NCBI GenBank assembly: GCA_963921795.1
Contig: OY997642.1
Span: forward strand, 31,394,060-31,458,059
Direction of reading: 5' to 3'
From: Nannobrachium achirus
Lineage: Eukaryota > Chordata > Actinopteri > Myctophiformes > Myctophidae
Length of the DNA stretch: 64,000 bases
Shown here: positions 1-12,261 of the stretch, piece by piece
Numbering within the stretch: position 1 is the first letter of the stretch
How the letters are laid out: each line of letters opens with the position of its first letter
Program-made: the position numbers and the translations under genes
The notes under the pieces: model-generated
Databases searched by the model: none
Told to the model about the DNA's origin: nothing
Seen by the model: only the letters and a program-made list of their open reading frames with translations

Positions 1-418
1 TGCATGCAGCGTCCGATTGCCATGAAAGATCTAAGGTGAAGAACATATGCCACCCTTTTTACATTGGCCTATTATACAGTAGCACCACCAGGACGCACGG
101 CCTGGTGGAGACCTGTGCTCGGAAGAGCACTGCTTCTAGTTGTTGGTCAGCTGTTACTTACAAGAAGAACAATGCAGAGTCCTTGGATTCCAACCTTCTG
201 GTACTTCAGGCCGACCCTCCATTGTTACTTTCTGTTCTCTCAGAAGGATAGAATAGCTGAAAGAAAATACTGTTGAAAATACGGTACGTTATATGCTGTA
301 AAGTATGCTACTGCTACTAGCTATTTACTAACTGGAATGGAACTCTAATATGTCTCCTAAATCACTACTATTCACTATTATACACCATGGACAGTAGATA
401 GTTCAACTTGCCAGTTTT
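1..418. other. Unassigned sequence
   Basis: No repeat, RNA gene or convincing coding frame is visible here. The short overlapping frames near 36-276 show no recognisable domain and are probably chance. Confidence 0.5.
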
Positions 419-426
419 GTCTGAAT

Positions 427-815
427 CAAGGCTGGGCATTATTAGGAAAACCTTCGATATTCGATAACGTTGTTGAATAATTCGATATCGATATTACTCA
501 CAATATTAGTAAAAACAATTGCATTATATAGTTTTTAATGTTTTTTCTGCTTTAGGTCCACTGCCTGCCTAACCCAGAAAATGAATAGCATATCCATGCA
601 TGCACATTGCATAGTACACAGAAGGGTTAGGTAGGTTTTATTGAAATAACCTGTGCATGTGCTACGTGAATGCATAGTGTGTCTGTTCATTAATTTGACA
701 CATACACCAATACCTCATTTCAAGCTGTCTTTGTCGATATGTATACCTCGCATGTTGATACCTCGATATCGATATATTTTCGATATATTGCCCATTTTCG
801 ATATACCGGTATTTA
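427..815. mobile_element. AT-rich hAT-like MITE with 8-bp target duplication
   Basis: The octamer GTCTGAAT lies directly before (419-426) and after (816-823) this 389-bp segment, as expected for an 8-bp hAT-type target duplication. Both ends are rich in CGATAT words next to a GGGCA motif, which gives rough inverted similarity between the ends. The interior shows no coding potential. The terminal repeats are imperfect, so the exact boundaries depend on the duplication. Confidence 0.55.
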
Positions 816-1103
816 GTCTGAATGTATAGTGATGTAGTGGACTCATCATACCCCACAATGCATCATGGAAAGCATAGTAGTGTACAACCGATGCTCACTA
901 AGCAGACACTATCACGCATTGCGCATGAAAGAAATGTGACGAGAGAGGAGAGCGAGCAGTGTCCATTTAGCAAATATATTTTTTATTTCAGAAAATATTC
1001 TCATTGTGATTAAAAATACATGCTGCAATTTATTATGGATGTTCCGCCAGCTGACTGGCACTGGTTAAGTGTGCCTGCTATGCAATAGCAGAACACTTAT
1101 TGT

Positions 1104-1151
1104 AATCCGCCATACTTAAGTCAGTCAGTCAGTCAGTAAGTAAGTAAGTAA
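1104..1151. repeat. Short (GTCA)n/(GTAA)n microsatellite
   Basis: Four-base units AGTC then AGTA run next to each other, ending just before the tandem duplication that follows. Confidence 0.8.
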
Positions 1152-1171
1152 TGTTCTTGCAAATTTCTGCT

Positions 1172-1511
1172 CGTAATAACTGCCGCACAATTTACGCCAC
1201 CGCCGCAATATATACATCAAAACGTGCGGCTCGGCCGGGAATGGTGTGCTATTACTTTTCTTTCCGATCCGCGTTACCATTGCGACGTAATTCGCAAAAA
1301 ACGACGCCAAAAAACCCCATTCACTTAGAATGGGGGAAATTTCGGCACGTAATAACTGCCGCACGATTTACGCCACCCCCGCAATATACACATCAAAACG
1401 TGCGGCTCGGCCGGGAATGGTGTGCTATTACTTTTCTTTCCGATCCGCGATACGATTGCGATGTAATTCGCAAAAAACGACGCCCAAAAACCCCATTGAC
1501 TTAGAATGGGG
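1172..1511. repeat. Tandem duplication, about 176-bp unit, two copies
   Basis: A unit starting CGTAATAACTGCCGCAC and ending near CCCCATT.ACTTAGAATGGGG occurs at 1172 and again at 1348, a period of 176 bases. The copies differ by scattered substitutions. Chance frames cross both copies on both strands, but the similarity is at DNA level with no codon signature. It may be part of a larger satellite or transposon that also includes the repeats at 2281-2510. Confidence 0.75.
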
Positions 1512-1726
1512 GACTCCGAAAAAAAACCAGAAACTTTGGCGCCACATAACTCTGCCATACTTTTGCCTAGCAACGTGATTTAAACTTTAAAATGCACACA
1601 CAACTTTGGTCTTTTTCCGGCCAATAGGGATGAGCTGTAATTGATTAAGCCCCGCCCCCTCTGTAACAGGAAGTGCCTCTATAACTCATGAACCGTTTGT
1701 CGTACAGACTCGCGGCTGGTGTCATA
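1512..1726. repeat. Single repeat unit flanking the minisatellite
   Basis: The segment carries AACCGTTTGTCGTACAGAC and an AACAGGAAGTG word, both found again in the tandem block at 2281-2510. This suggests that one repeat locus was split by growth of the T-rich array. Confidence 0.5.
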
Positions 1727-2095
1727 ATTTTTTTTTTTCTCAAAATTTCTTTTTCTCAAATTTTTTTTTTCTCAAAAAATTTTTTTTCTCAAAAATTTTT
1801 TTTTCTCAAAATTTTTTTTTCCTCAAATTTTTTTTTCTCAAATTTTTTTTTCTCAAAAATTTTTTTTTCTCAAAAATGTTTTCTTCTCAAAAAAATTTTT
1901 TTTCTCAAATTTTTTTTTTTCTCAAATTTTTTTTTTCTCAAAACATTTTTTTTCTCAAAATTTTTTTTTCTCAATTTTTTTTTCTCACATTTTTTTTTTC
2001 TCAATTTTTTTTTTCTCAAATTTTTTTTTTCCTCAAAAAAATGTTTTTTTCTCAAAAAACTTTTTTTTTTCTCAAAAAACTTTTTTTTTCTCACA
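1727..2095. repeat. T-rich degenerate minisatellite
   Basis: Over 20 units of about 15-18 bases each consist of a run of 7-11 T, then CTCAAA, then 0-5 A. Run lengths vary from unit to unit while the CTCA core is nearly constant. The frames crossing it (Phe/Ser/Lys-rich on one strand, Lys/Glu-rich on the other) are by-products of the repeat. Confidence 0.9.
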
Positions 2096-2280
2096 AAACT
2101 GTCGTTAAAGTGCGACCCGTGATAACGGCCAAAAATGCGCCAAAACGCCACTAATTAATCGAAATGGCTGACTTCCTGTTTGGTTTCTGATTGGCTGCTG
2201 GCCTTGTGACGTGGGTAGAGCTGCGAGGGCCCGGTCATCGCTGCTTGCAGCTTTAATTCATTAATCGTCCATGACCTTAA

Positions 2281-2510
2281 TTGGGGCCTATTTCGCCAAA
2301 CAGGAAGTGCCCCTCACCAAACAGGAAGTGACCCTTGATCTCGTGAACCGTTTGTCATACAGACACGCGGGTTGCGTCAAATGACAAGATTAAGAGTCCT
2401 TAAACTTAATTGGGGCCTATTTCGCCAAACAGGAAGTGCCCCTCACCAAACAGGAAGTGACCCATTTTCTCGTGAACCGTTTGTCGTACAGACATGTGGG
2501 TGGTGTCATA
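2281..2510. repeat. Tandem duplication, about 129-bp unit
   Basis: A unit beginning TTGGGGCCTATTTCGCC, with two AACAGGAAGTG words and then GAACCGTTTGTC, starts at 2281 and again at 2410. The second copy ends in a TGGTGTCA motif shared with the single unit near 1720. Confidence 0.8.
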
Positions 2511-2524
2511 TGAAGAACAATAAT

Positions 2525-3486
2525 GTTAACGTTTATGCAAAAAAATGCTAATGTTAATAACGCTAATGCTAACACCAACCGCTACACAAGGTTGCACAGA
2601 CTTAGCGAGCTGCAGGCACACTTAAAATTTCTTAGAAATTTTCTTTTCTAGTTTTAATTGTGCAGCAGCAATGATATAGCTGAACAACAGCGCAAGTAGT
2701 GTCCGCGTCTTTCTTTTTCTTTTCTTTTGCTGATGGTTCGCCTCCTTTACACAGAACTCCTATAGGGAGTAGTTAATGATTTCAGCCAGTCTGGTTTTTG
2801 TATTATTGAAATGCATTTGACATGACCACTAGTCACCATATGGCGTTACAAAAAGAATGCCGTGTGTATATATATAACACCTGAAACCCAGGTCTCCCAT
2901 GTGGAAGTTAACATCTTAACAACAAAACCAAAGGAATATCCCTATGGACCAGGGAGATATTCGATGTTTGAGGCCATCTGGCTCGAGGCAGTTAGTCACT
3001 CTGCTACATATCCAACCATTATCCAACCTAAGCATACAGTTAGCTAACTAACATTAGGAGACAAACATTAATGTGCGTGCGTGTGTGCACATGTGGGTAT
3101 ACTGGGGTCTTTGCCACTGTTAGTTTCTAGTGAACAGCTAATACCATACTCTCCCACCATTATTAATGAAGGGTGCTTGCCATGCACACTGAGACAGATG
3201 GAGGAGAAAGGTCAAACAGGTTTGGTGCACGTGTATGAGGGTTGTACATAGTTAGGATGTCTACTCAGTCAGGTGGAGAATATTAACTGATAATTTATGT
3301 TTTTAACAAAGAAAAACATTTGTGTCTCTAATGTTGTTGTCTTCGTTGTTCACAACCATTTTCTCAAGAGACCTCACTCACTGAACCGTGGGAAGGGGAA
3401 GTAGCTACTATAGTACAGCGACATCTGAGGCAGCGGAGTGTCAGGACCGGACTTCTACCTTGGTTCCTATGCATGAGAACATTTTT
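2525..3486. other. Unassigned sequence
   Basis: Short GCTAATG-type words near 2520-2580 and a few GT-rich words are seen. No transposon ends or coding frame were recognised. Confidence 0.45.
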
Positions 3487-3590
3487 TATTTTTATAAGTA
3501 TCGCGATACTACTGCCTGAAGTATCGATACAGTATTGGCAAATAAACTATTGCGATGTATTGCGATATCGATTATATTGCCCACCCCTAG
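3487..3590. mobile_element. Solo hAT-like terminus rich in CGATAT
   Basis: The segment has TATCGCGATAC and TTGCGATATCG words and ends ATTGCCCACCCCTAG, the reverse complement of the CTAGGGGTGGGCAAT ends often seen on fish hAT-like elements. No partner end was found nearby, so it is probably a fragment. Confidence 0.45.
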
Positions 3591-3657
3591 TGCGTATACA
3601 GAATATCCCGTCAAAAGTAGATATCACAGCTATTATAAGGGCATGATGACATGAGAC

Positions 3658-4082
3658 CAGGCACGTGCACACATAGACATCAAAGGAGGCTTGAGCCCCT
3701 GCCCTTTTACCTGTCTGTAAAAAGTGCCCTCTCCAGACCATGAATGCATATATTTTTTTTACTATGGTGAAAGAAATGCAAATGCCCTCTTTCCATGCCA
3801 TACCTAAAGTCAGCATTCAAGAGAATTGCCTTGTCCAAACTCTCCTAAACTTGAATGCATCATCTTGAAAGAATTGCCCTCTCTTTGTAGAAATCCATGC
3901 CGTACACCACATCTCCGGTATTGATTTTATTATGCTTAGTTCAGTGTGGTATCAAGTAACAAAAATAGCCGACCTCCAAGCTCGTTGTGAGCTTGGAAGT
4001 CTGCTATTTTCGATATTTTCACCAAAACGCCCTTTTTAGAAATGTCAGCCCCTGCCTCTCTAACACTATCTGCACGTCCCTG
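3658..4082. mobile_element. hAT MITE family I, copy 1, perfect 8-bp duplication
   Basis: The element starts CAGGCACGTGCAC and ends GCACGTCCCTG. CATGAGAC occurs directly before (3650-3657) and after (4083-4090) with no mismatch. A second copy of the same family, about 467 bp, lies at 18931-19397. The interior is non-coding and contains the palindromic module at 3962-4011. The 8-bp duplication and CAG.. ends place it in the hAT superfamily. Confidence 0.9.
3962..4011. repeat. Palindromic module in family I copy 1 (shortened)
   Basis: The arms AAAATAGCCGACCTCCAAGC and the matching right arm surround a reduced centre. Both arms carry the family I variant CTCC/GGAA in place of the usual CTAC/GTAG. 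Confidence 0.8.
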
Positions 4083-4090
4083 CATGAGAC

Positions 4091-4811
4091 ACACTCTGGC
4101 CTACAGTCTGTACTCATGAGTGCAGCCTGCAAAATTAAATATCTTACAGTTGTCTTTTGTCTCCACGTTCATGTTGCCACTCTAATTTGAAGGGATGGGT
4201 GATATAACATCACTAAAATAATAAAATAAAAAGCAAGTCTCTTGCACACCTACAAGGCAACAGGTGCATCGAGGAGAAGACCAAACAAATGTCCATGAAA
4301 AAGAATGAAAAAGGAAAAACTCTCGCACGCTGTCTTAAAAGAGAAATCCCTTTTTTTTTTATATAACATCACAAAACAATATGGTGCATAAAATACATGC
4401 TGGTGGCCTGAGACTATGTGATGTCAGGGGAACCACCCTTAACAGAATGGGGTTGCCGCTCTGATATCACGCTCTGGCTTCACTGTAATGGCAACAGAAT
4501 CCCTTTTATGCCCTTATATGGAGTTCCCTGATGTCATCAATATTAAGCCCATATCTAACAGGACTTCATATGGGAATGACCTTATATGGAGGCCACATCG
4601 GCCACATACCACACTAACAGAATCCATATATGGCCAAGACAGATGGCCAAGACAGCCATATCTGTGTGGCTGGTTCTACAGACAGGGATCTCTATGTATG
4701 GGCATAAAAGGGTATGATTTCAGATGTCATAGACATCATAGGACTTTCACATAACGAATAACTGAGTAAGCATGTTTGGGCTCTCACAGCATATATTCAT
4801 ATACTCTCCTG
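4091..4811. other. Unassigned sequence
   Basis: There is a poly-T run near 4349 and short duplicated words (GGCCAAGACAG) near 4630-4665. No element boundaries or coding frames were recognised. Confidence 0.4.
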
Positions 4812-5010
4812 CGTCTCAAGTCCTTAAATCAATCCTATTTCCTATTTCCTAGTTTGTATGTTAGTCCCTCCCATTGAGGAAATAGAGAAGAGGAGACGTC
4901 CCATTGGCCATTTCTGATGACAACATCACAGGTGATAGGCCAACTCCCAGTGGGCGGGACTAACATACAAGGAAATAGGAAACAAGTGAAGGAAATAGGA
5001 ACTTGAGACG
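4812..5010. mobile_element. MITE with long inverted repeats, about 199 bp
   Basis: CGTCTCAAGT at the left end is matched by ACTTGAGACG at the right. Inside these, CTATTTCCT words and TGTATGTTAGTCCC pair with their reverse complements, so the inverted arms exceed 60 bases and leave a short unpaired centre. No clear target duplication was seen, so the superfamily is unresolved. Confidence 0.65.
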
Positions 5011-6364
5011 TGGCTTATCTCCTCTCTCAGCCTCATTTGAGCGCACCTGCGCTGATTAGGTACAAACGTCACAGAAGAACAAAAGAAGATATCGGACCAC
5101 CCAACCCATATATGGAGACCCCTGGTACCCATTATGATTTGTTGGGTAGGTAACGCCCTTCTATTACCTGGCCCAGGAGTGGGCATGGTCTTCTCCTGCC
5201 GTCTCTTCTCCCTTTCCACTGACTTCCCCCGCTGAGGGGCTCACCTGCAAGGTGGCTGCCTAGTCACACTCCACTATCTGTATATAATTGACAAAAGCGT
5301 TCCGATTATTTAGCAAATGAATCTGCATTCTGCAATGTTTCCTCAGTGCTGCATTGAGTTTTGTGATCTGACATTGAAATGTTCTGTTTCCCGTCATGCT
5401 GTTTTTCTCTGTATAAGCTGTAGAGTACATTCCCAGCACACTAATAATAGGCTTTCGCCGCTCACATCCATCAGTGGCCTTTGATGATGCTACTGTACAC
5501 TGTGTATGCATGTCTGCCCAAGGGATAAATCATGTAATGATCTATCTTGAATCAATCAAATTAAAAGGGGTCCACAGGGGTCTCAGAATTGTGACAGGTC
5601 TATACTTAAATGAACGTGACTTGTGAACAAATCCAGAGACGGAAGACAGAGACAAAGAGTTATTGATTCAAGAGGTTATTGATCCAACTTTTGTTGTAAT
5701 TTCAGCAAACCATAAAGGTCAATAAGTTACAGATTGTCTTTTTTTTTAATTATTTCTTTTACTCCATCTCTCTCTATTTGGGTGTGGGTTTGGAGTCCAT
5801 CACATCTCTGTCTAGTCCCATGTGACCGCTGTCATTTTCTGTGCAGTTAGAATTCAACTAAGAATGGCAGAATATAGTATTTTAGCATATAACACATGGA
5901 AAAGTACTCTAACGACATGCACGGTTCATGGTGGAAATAAATGAGCAAGGGCAGGGAGGGAGACAGAATACGTTTTCATTATTTGGGGATAATTTAGAAT
6001 GAAATTGTTATATTATTAAAAAATTTGACTAGAGGATACATCAACTATTCAAATGTATCCAACATACTAGGCCATAACTCACGCACCCTTTGGTTACAAT
6101 TCTGGTGTCTATAATGACTAATTGAGCAGTTTATTTATGACATTTTACTTACATAACACATTTTGTGCACAAACACCAACAGATGGAGCAAACTACTTCA
6201 ATTAGGCTACTGACAAAAAACATGCATTAATCAACCACCTGAACCCAACTTGGCCTGCAAAGCAACATTATTTATTATAGTATCACAATTGTCAAGACTG
6301 AGCTAAAAACAGAAATGGTTAAAATTGAATTATTTATTGATGCAGCAGCAACATTGAAGTCATT

Positions 6365-6366
<2 letters not shown>
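5011..6366. other. Unassigned sequence
   Basis: Mixed-composition DNA without recognised repeats or convincing coding frames. Confidence 0.45.

Positions 6367-6434
<68 letters not shown>
6367..6434. repeat. (CT)34 microsatellite
   Basis: An uninterrupted CT tract of 68 bases. Confidence 0.98.
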
Positions 6435-6435
<1 letters not shown>

Positions 6436-6699
6436 AAACTTGGGGTCCTTTTGCTTTGCTTTGAGGCAGGCACACACACAGAAGCCCTTACACTTTGATG
6501 AAACGAACAATGCACAGCATGGAGGAGAAAGGGAAAGTGTATAACAGCAACTAGTTGCTGTTATACAGATGCATACTTTTCAAGCAGACTGGTTAGTTGG
6601 TTCTTAACTTATTTTGTTTCAACTTTAAGGAGTGCATTTCTCATAATAATTATAAATGGTGGTATAAGAACAGCAACAGCACTAGTATATCTGAACTGT

Positions 6700-6802
6700 C
6701 GCTGGAGTAGCGGGAACGCCGCCGTCGTCCCCGCAATGTTGTGGCCCTCGGCTTGGTACCCACATAATTCGGCCCTTGGGGAAAACTAATTGGGGAACCC
6801 TG
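6700..6802. mobile_element. hAT-like terminal fragment
   Basis: The right side ends TTGGGGAACCCTG, the reverse complement of a CAGGGTTCCCCAA start typical of hAT ends. No matching left end was found, so only this terminus is annotated. Confidence 0.35.
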
Positions 6803-6862
6803 CTCTATTAGGTACACTTTCATGGCCTTTTTTAAATGGGGATAAACCACCCAAGAGAGCAA

Positions 6863-7458
6863 AGCATTGTGACTATCACACCAAATGCACTGGTGTGATA
6901 AGACCTATTCAAATATAAGGTAGACTAGATATTGCTGTAAAGCGAGGCGCTTAATTAAAATAACTGTCACATTGAACACAATTTCAGATCAACTTTGGGA
7001 TGAAATGTAATCAAATTATACATCCATTTGTGCCTTGTTTTATAGTTAAAGAACATGTTTTTCTTTGGTCGGTACTTTACTTTAATAATGAAAAATTACC
7101 TTCATGTTTTGCCCCTGCGGTATAGTTCTGCTGTTACAGGCTGAAGCTTACCTTGATTTGTTTGCTCAGACGGGGCGTGCACTGGGTTTTAGATGAGGGC
7201 TGCTGTCATTCTTCAGGGTTGGACTGCCAGCCTTTCTATGTCTATTTTCTATGTCTTCAAATGTGGACTGAGGAAGGTGGCAATTTTGGGGGTAATGACA
7301 AGCTTCTCATTTCCTGAATGACTGCGACTGTGACATATACAGTACTGTAGCATGGAATGCCGCACTGCTGTTTACAATGTCCCTTCAACCAGTGACCACA
7401 CCAGGACTGAGTTGATCGTCGGCTATCCTCCATATCATCCGATTCATCTTTACTCTCT
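6863..7458. other. Unassigned sequence
   Basis: No repeat or gene was recognised. The last part may be the 3' untranslated region of the LINE fragment that follows on the minus strand. Confidence 0.35.
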
Positions 7459-7625
7459 CTACGTCGTCCTCAGACGAGCCCTCCATCGGCGTCTCCAGTC
7501 ATCTCGGTTCTCCATACTTCTGTCCAGCTCATTTGTCCTTTCTGCACCAGCATCTTTCTTTAGTATGTCCACGTAGGTGTGGGATGTCCCCTGGATCTTT
7601 ACCGGGGGACAAAACGTCTCCTTTT
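7459..7625 (-). mobile_element. Retroelement tail fragment, LINE-like
   Basis: The minus-strand frame ends with HTYVDILKKDAGAE, then a segment with ELDRSMENRDDWRRRW, then RLRTT and a stop. The pattern TY-x-LxxDxG followed by ExxxxMxxRxxW is known from the C-terminal tail of many non-LTR retrotransposon polymerases. Only this tail is seen; no reverse-transcriptase motif survives. The clade cannot be fixed from so little sequence. Confidence 0.5.
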
Positions 7626-7659
7626 GTGAGGAATTATTGACAGTATTGATGCACTGCAC

Positions 7660-8729
<1,070 letters not shown>

Positions 8730-9032
8730 CTGTCTTGACCCGTCCACCACACCACACCCAGAATATGTTTTTTGTGAAGCCATATACCCAACCCAACCCA
8801 GCCCATGCAGCATTCCCACACACACCTACACCGAGGCCTACAATGAAAGATTTCATATTTATGCAGGAAGTACCAAATTAATGTTAATGTACTTAATGTG
8901 TTCTGCATGAAGATGTTCAGTACACTGCAGTATATGGCACACCTTTTTTTCCCCTTTTTTTCATTTTTTTCATTTTTTCGTTGTGTTCATTTTTAGATTT
9001 TTTTCCCCATGATTTTTGTAACTAATTCTTTT

Positions 9033-9290
9033 CACCCGGTGTCAATTGTCTAATGTAATCCTATAGGCGCTATACACGCCCTCTGCCAACCTGGGGAGAG
9101 CAACGGACTGACCTCATGCTTCCTTCTATGCCTGAGGTGTCCTAGCCACTTTTCTAGACGCTTTTCACCTGACGGGGGAGTTTCACCGGCTGGACGTAGC
9201 GCGTGGAAAGAACACATTTCCCCAACAGTTCCTTTCCCATCCATCAGGCGCCCCGGCTGGCCAGGGGGAGGCAGTATAGAGACAGCATGG
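9033..9290. mobile_element. Interspersed repeat family M, copy 1
   Basis: Contains CAACCTGGGGAGAG, CATGCTTCCTTC, ACGTAGCG and GGGGGAGGCAGTATAG in the same order as copy 3 (52510-53400) and in reverse order in copy 2 (45690-46200). The left end has CACCCGGTG, which matches the CACCGGGTG at the far end of copy 2. No coding potential; class unresolved. Confidence 0.7.
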
Positions 9291-9300
9291 GACGCGACAG

Positions 9301-9405
9301 CAGGGACGGATTAACCCCGGTGATGGCCCTGAGGCAGATCATTTTTTAGGGCACCCCCACCATAACCCCCCTTCCCTCCCACCCGACGCGCACTACCTTC
9401 CCCCG
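9301..9405. mobile_element. hAT-like 5' terminal fragment related to family J
   Basis: Starts CAGGGACGGATTAACC and continues into GGGCACCCC, close to the ends of the complete element at 13755-13976 (CAGGGCTGTATTAACC). The partner end is not seen. Confidence 0.45.
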
Positions 9406-9839
9406 ACACCTACCATGTAATATAAATGTTTGTATCAAAGCTGTAGCAGTGAAAGTAGTCTACACCCCTGCTATGGACAGAGAAGGAGATAAACAAACAC
9501 CACAGATTACCTTTGCTCCACAATGTAAACCGTTTACACAAACCACTACTGTATGTGAGTGGAGTGTATATAGTGGCAGCAATTTCCACTCTCCACTCGA
9601 AGCATTCTGTAATCACTGTGCTCCAAACTTCAACTTCTGCACTCTATTCCTCGCTCAGGCATGATTTCCCTGTTTTTCCATCAAAACCCAGTAGAAGTAG
9701 ATCTGCTCACAACCAGCCTTCACCTGAGCTTTCCCTGTTAACATTGAGTGAGATCTTACAGAAAAGCTTGACTATGTTTAAATGAACATTTTCAAAAGCA
9801 AACCCTCAAAACCGTTGAAATTTGAAAGAAAACATTTCA
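9406..9839. other. Unassigned sequence
   Basis: No repeat or coding signal recognised. Confidence 0.4.
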
Positions 9840-10130
9840 CCATTGGTTAGCGTTGTTGAATGTTCTGGTTCGTTCTTGGGGGTTGGGGGTTGGGGCGGGG
9901 TAATAATTCAAACATTATAGCCAAACCAGACCAATATACCAGTGGTTATACCTGTAAAAGGCCATTTATGTCATAAGACACAGTTGTCCTCCTGCCAGAA
10001 AGTGATTGCAGCTCCTACCTGGTGCATCAGAATGGCTTGGTTTCATTCTTGGGGGTTATATTTCAAAGGTTATAGCCCAGTCAGACCAATATACGGTACC
10101 AGTAGTTAGTACCTGTGAAAGGTCATATAT
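9840..10130. repeat. Diverged tandem duplication, about 172-bp period
   Basis: GGTT.TTCTTGGGGGTT, then TTATAGCC, then AGACCAATATAC and ACCTGT.AAAGG occur in order near 9863-9960 and again near 10038-10128. The second copy is slightly shorter. Confidence 0.65.
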
Positions 10131-10184
10131 ATGGTGACGTGGCTGAGGTCTTTTCGCCCGCCCTCACATTAGACAATTTTAATA

Positions 10185-10443
10185 TCGTCACTGTCGGGCA
10201 GAAACCTCGTATCTCCAAGTTTCAAATTTGTAAATCTTTTCGCAAAGTAAAGCACTGCTCCATCATACAAGACCATCGCACAAAAGTAGTGAAAACAGCT
10301 GATCTACAAGCACACAACGCCTCGCGGTGCGAGGCGTTGTGTGCTTGTAGATCGGTTGTTTTCACTAGTTTAAATCATTTTAAAAATGATAAATACAAAA
10401 CAAATGGTTTTAGACATACAAGGTTTCCACCCGTCAACGACAA
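10185..10443 (+). mobile_element. Family B MITE, copy 1 (259 bp), TA duplications
   Basis: The left end TCGTCACTGTCGGGCAGAAA is matched by an inverted right end (CCCGTCAACGACAA on this strand), giving about 33 bases of terminal inverted repeat. TA flanks both ends, as in Tc1/mariner-type insertions. Copy 2 at 21364-21622 is the same length. The centre is the palindromic module at 10289-10365. Non-coding. Confidence 0.85.
10289..10365. repeat. Palindromic module in B1, intact
   Basis: A stem of 37 paired positions with two mismatches closes on a GGT loop. The outer arms read GTGAAAACAGC/GTTTTCAC and the inner stem is CGCCTCGC/GCGAGGCG. Confidence 0.92.
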
Positions 10444-10562
10444 TATGCTATGGGCTACGCAGCCCTCACACCTATGGTACGTCGCACTGCAGATCCGACA
10501 GATACGCCCATATACTTTATGTGTCATCAACACGTAGTTTTCCTCAGGCAGCCATGAAAACA

Positions 10563-10563
<1 letters not shown>

Positions 10564-10631
<68 letters not shown>

Positions 10632-10634
10632 TGT
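10564..10634. repeat. (CA)n microsatellite ending in GTGTGT
   Basis: About 32 CA units followed by GTGTGT, so the end can fold back on itself. Confidence 0.97.
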
Positions 10635-10739
10635 CTACAGTGCTCGATTGCTCTATATACTTCATGGGCATATCTATATAGCTATAGGACACAGGTGAAC
10701 AAAATCAAAATGTGTTTATATTCATAAGAGTCTATCTAT

Positions 10740-11839
10740 GTCATCACACAGCACATTTGTTCGCCATGAAGAAATTAAAATTGTCTTTTTAGGGACTTTT
10801 GATATAAAAATAGTAAATACACAAAATACACAACATTTTGGCATCTATAGTTAGGTGTGCCCATATGCCATCGATATGCTCTAAAAGTGTGAAAAACATA
10901 GTTTTCATTTCACCTGACCTTTACTGTAAGCCAGGTATATAAAACGGTGTAGGGATTCCAAAATAAAGCTTTATGTGTACACAAAATATGGAATTGGCAA
11001 ATGCTCTAAAGCTATCTGGTTTAAAAAACTGTCCACATGCACACCACTACTACATAGATGTCCCTTTATAAATCACAATCAACTTGAAATTGTGTACATG
11101 TGCACTAGCCTAACATCCTGCTCATTAACTACCACATTTATCCATTATGGTTCCACATTCTTATATTCACAAAAGTTCATCCATGTCAATGTGCATCAGC
11201 ACGAGTGATATATTCTTTGATCATTAACAACAATTTTTGTATCTTCAAATAGCGATTTATTCAGTGGTCGTAAAAAGTTATTAGTATTCATGTTTACTCT
11301 ATAGTAGCTCTATGTTCAATTGTCATATTTTAGGTGCAATACCATCAAGAAAATGCATGTGCATTGTGGTTTAAATAAAACTAAATAAAAGCTTGCAGTT
11401 ACTACTTGCTCCAGTATGATTCTTACTAATACTTGCAGTTTATGCCAAACAGAAATGTATTGGACATGATTGGTGCACAAAAAGTTGACATCACATATCA
11501 CGACAGCCTATGTTATTTCAAATAAATTATTTATTTCTCTACACAGATGGTTCACCCACATGGTTATTGGACGCCACATCATCTTATCTTTTATTTGGCA
11601 AAAATGTAATAATGTTTTCAAGGTCTGTTATTGCCTTCCAACAAAAATTGCTTGTCCATGTCCTTCGTTTCATTCATTGTGTGTGGAGGGCAAAAGCTTT
11701 TCAATAGAACAATTAAAAGTTTAGCAGTTCAGGGTGGCTGGCATAAGGTTCCAGCAAAGGATCTGAAAGCTCCATCTCTTCCGAGCTAGAGGCATCATTT
11801 CAGAATAAAATAGTGGGTGGCAAAATAAGTTATCGAGTG
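10740..11839. other. Unassigned AT-rich sequence
   Basis: No recognised repeat ends or coding frames. Confidence 0.45.
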
Positions 11840-12000
11840 CCGCGATGCAAGCCCCAGAAGCAAATATTTGCGATACAAATGTTCGCTTTTTAAAAAGATA
11901 TATTCAAAGATTTGCTAAAAATGACACTTTAAAAAAAAAATACAGTAGCAGGTCTGTGAACTTGTATATGTGCTTGTATATCTGCACAAATGTTCACGAT
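11840..12000. mobile_element. Degenerate family D fragment
   Basis: Shares CCCCAGAAGCAAAT, GTTCGCTTTTTAAAAA, ATATTCAAAGATTTGC and TTGTATATCTGC with the better copies at 12444-12690 and 44190-44400. The palindromic module is reduced to GTATAT..TTGTATATCTGC words. Confidence 0.55.
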
Positions 12001-12003
12001 AGG

Positions 12004-12258
12004 TGAAGGATTAGTTCACCCAAAAAAATTACAATTACACCATGAAGCCTTGAATTCATGGAGATGTTTTAGTTTTAGTCACATTCCAAAGCCAATAATC
12101 TGATGACCAGCAGAGTCTGAGTCTCCTACTGACCGATGACCCGGTCGGTCATCAAATTATTGCGACAAACAAACCAAAACTTATGGGGTGTGTAATTGAT
12201 AGAAAATAAGTCTATCGATTACGGGGGGGGGGGGGGGGGGGGGGTGAACAACTCCTAG
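12004..12258. mobile_element. MITE with TAGTTCACCC ends containing a long inverted repeat and a G22 run
   Basis: The left end GGATTAGTTCACCC is matched by GGGTGAACAACTCC at the right. Inside, AATAATCTGATGACC pairs with GGTCATCAAATTATT, and TAATTGATAGA with TCTATCGATTA just before a run of 22 G (12223-12244). TAGTTCACCCAAAAA starts are, from memory, common on fish DNA transposons. No clear target duplication was found. Confidence 0.6.
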
Positions 12259-12261
12259 AAC

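Noticed and set aside
1688-2154. Phe/Ser-rich 144-codon frame
   Set aside because: It is produced by the T-rich minisatellite and changes with run length.
6275-6475. Arg-Glu repeat frame on the minus strand
   Set aside because: It is the (CT)n tract read in reverse.
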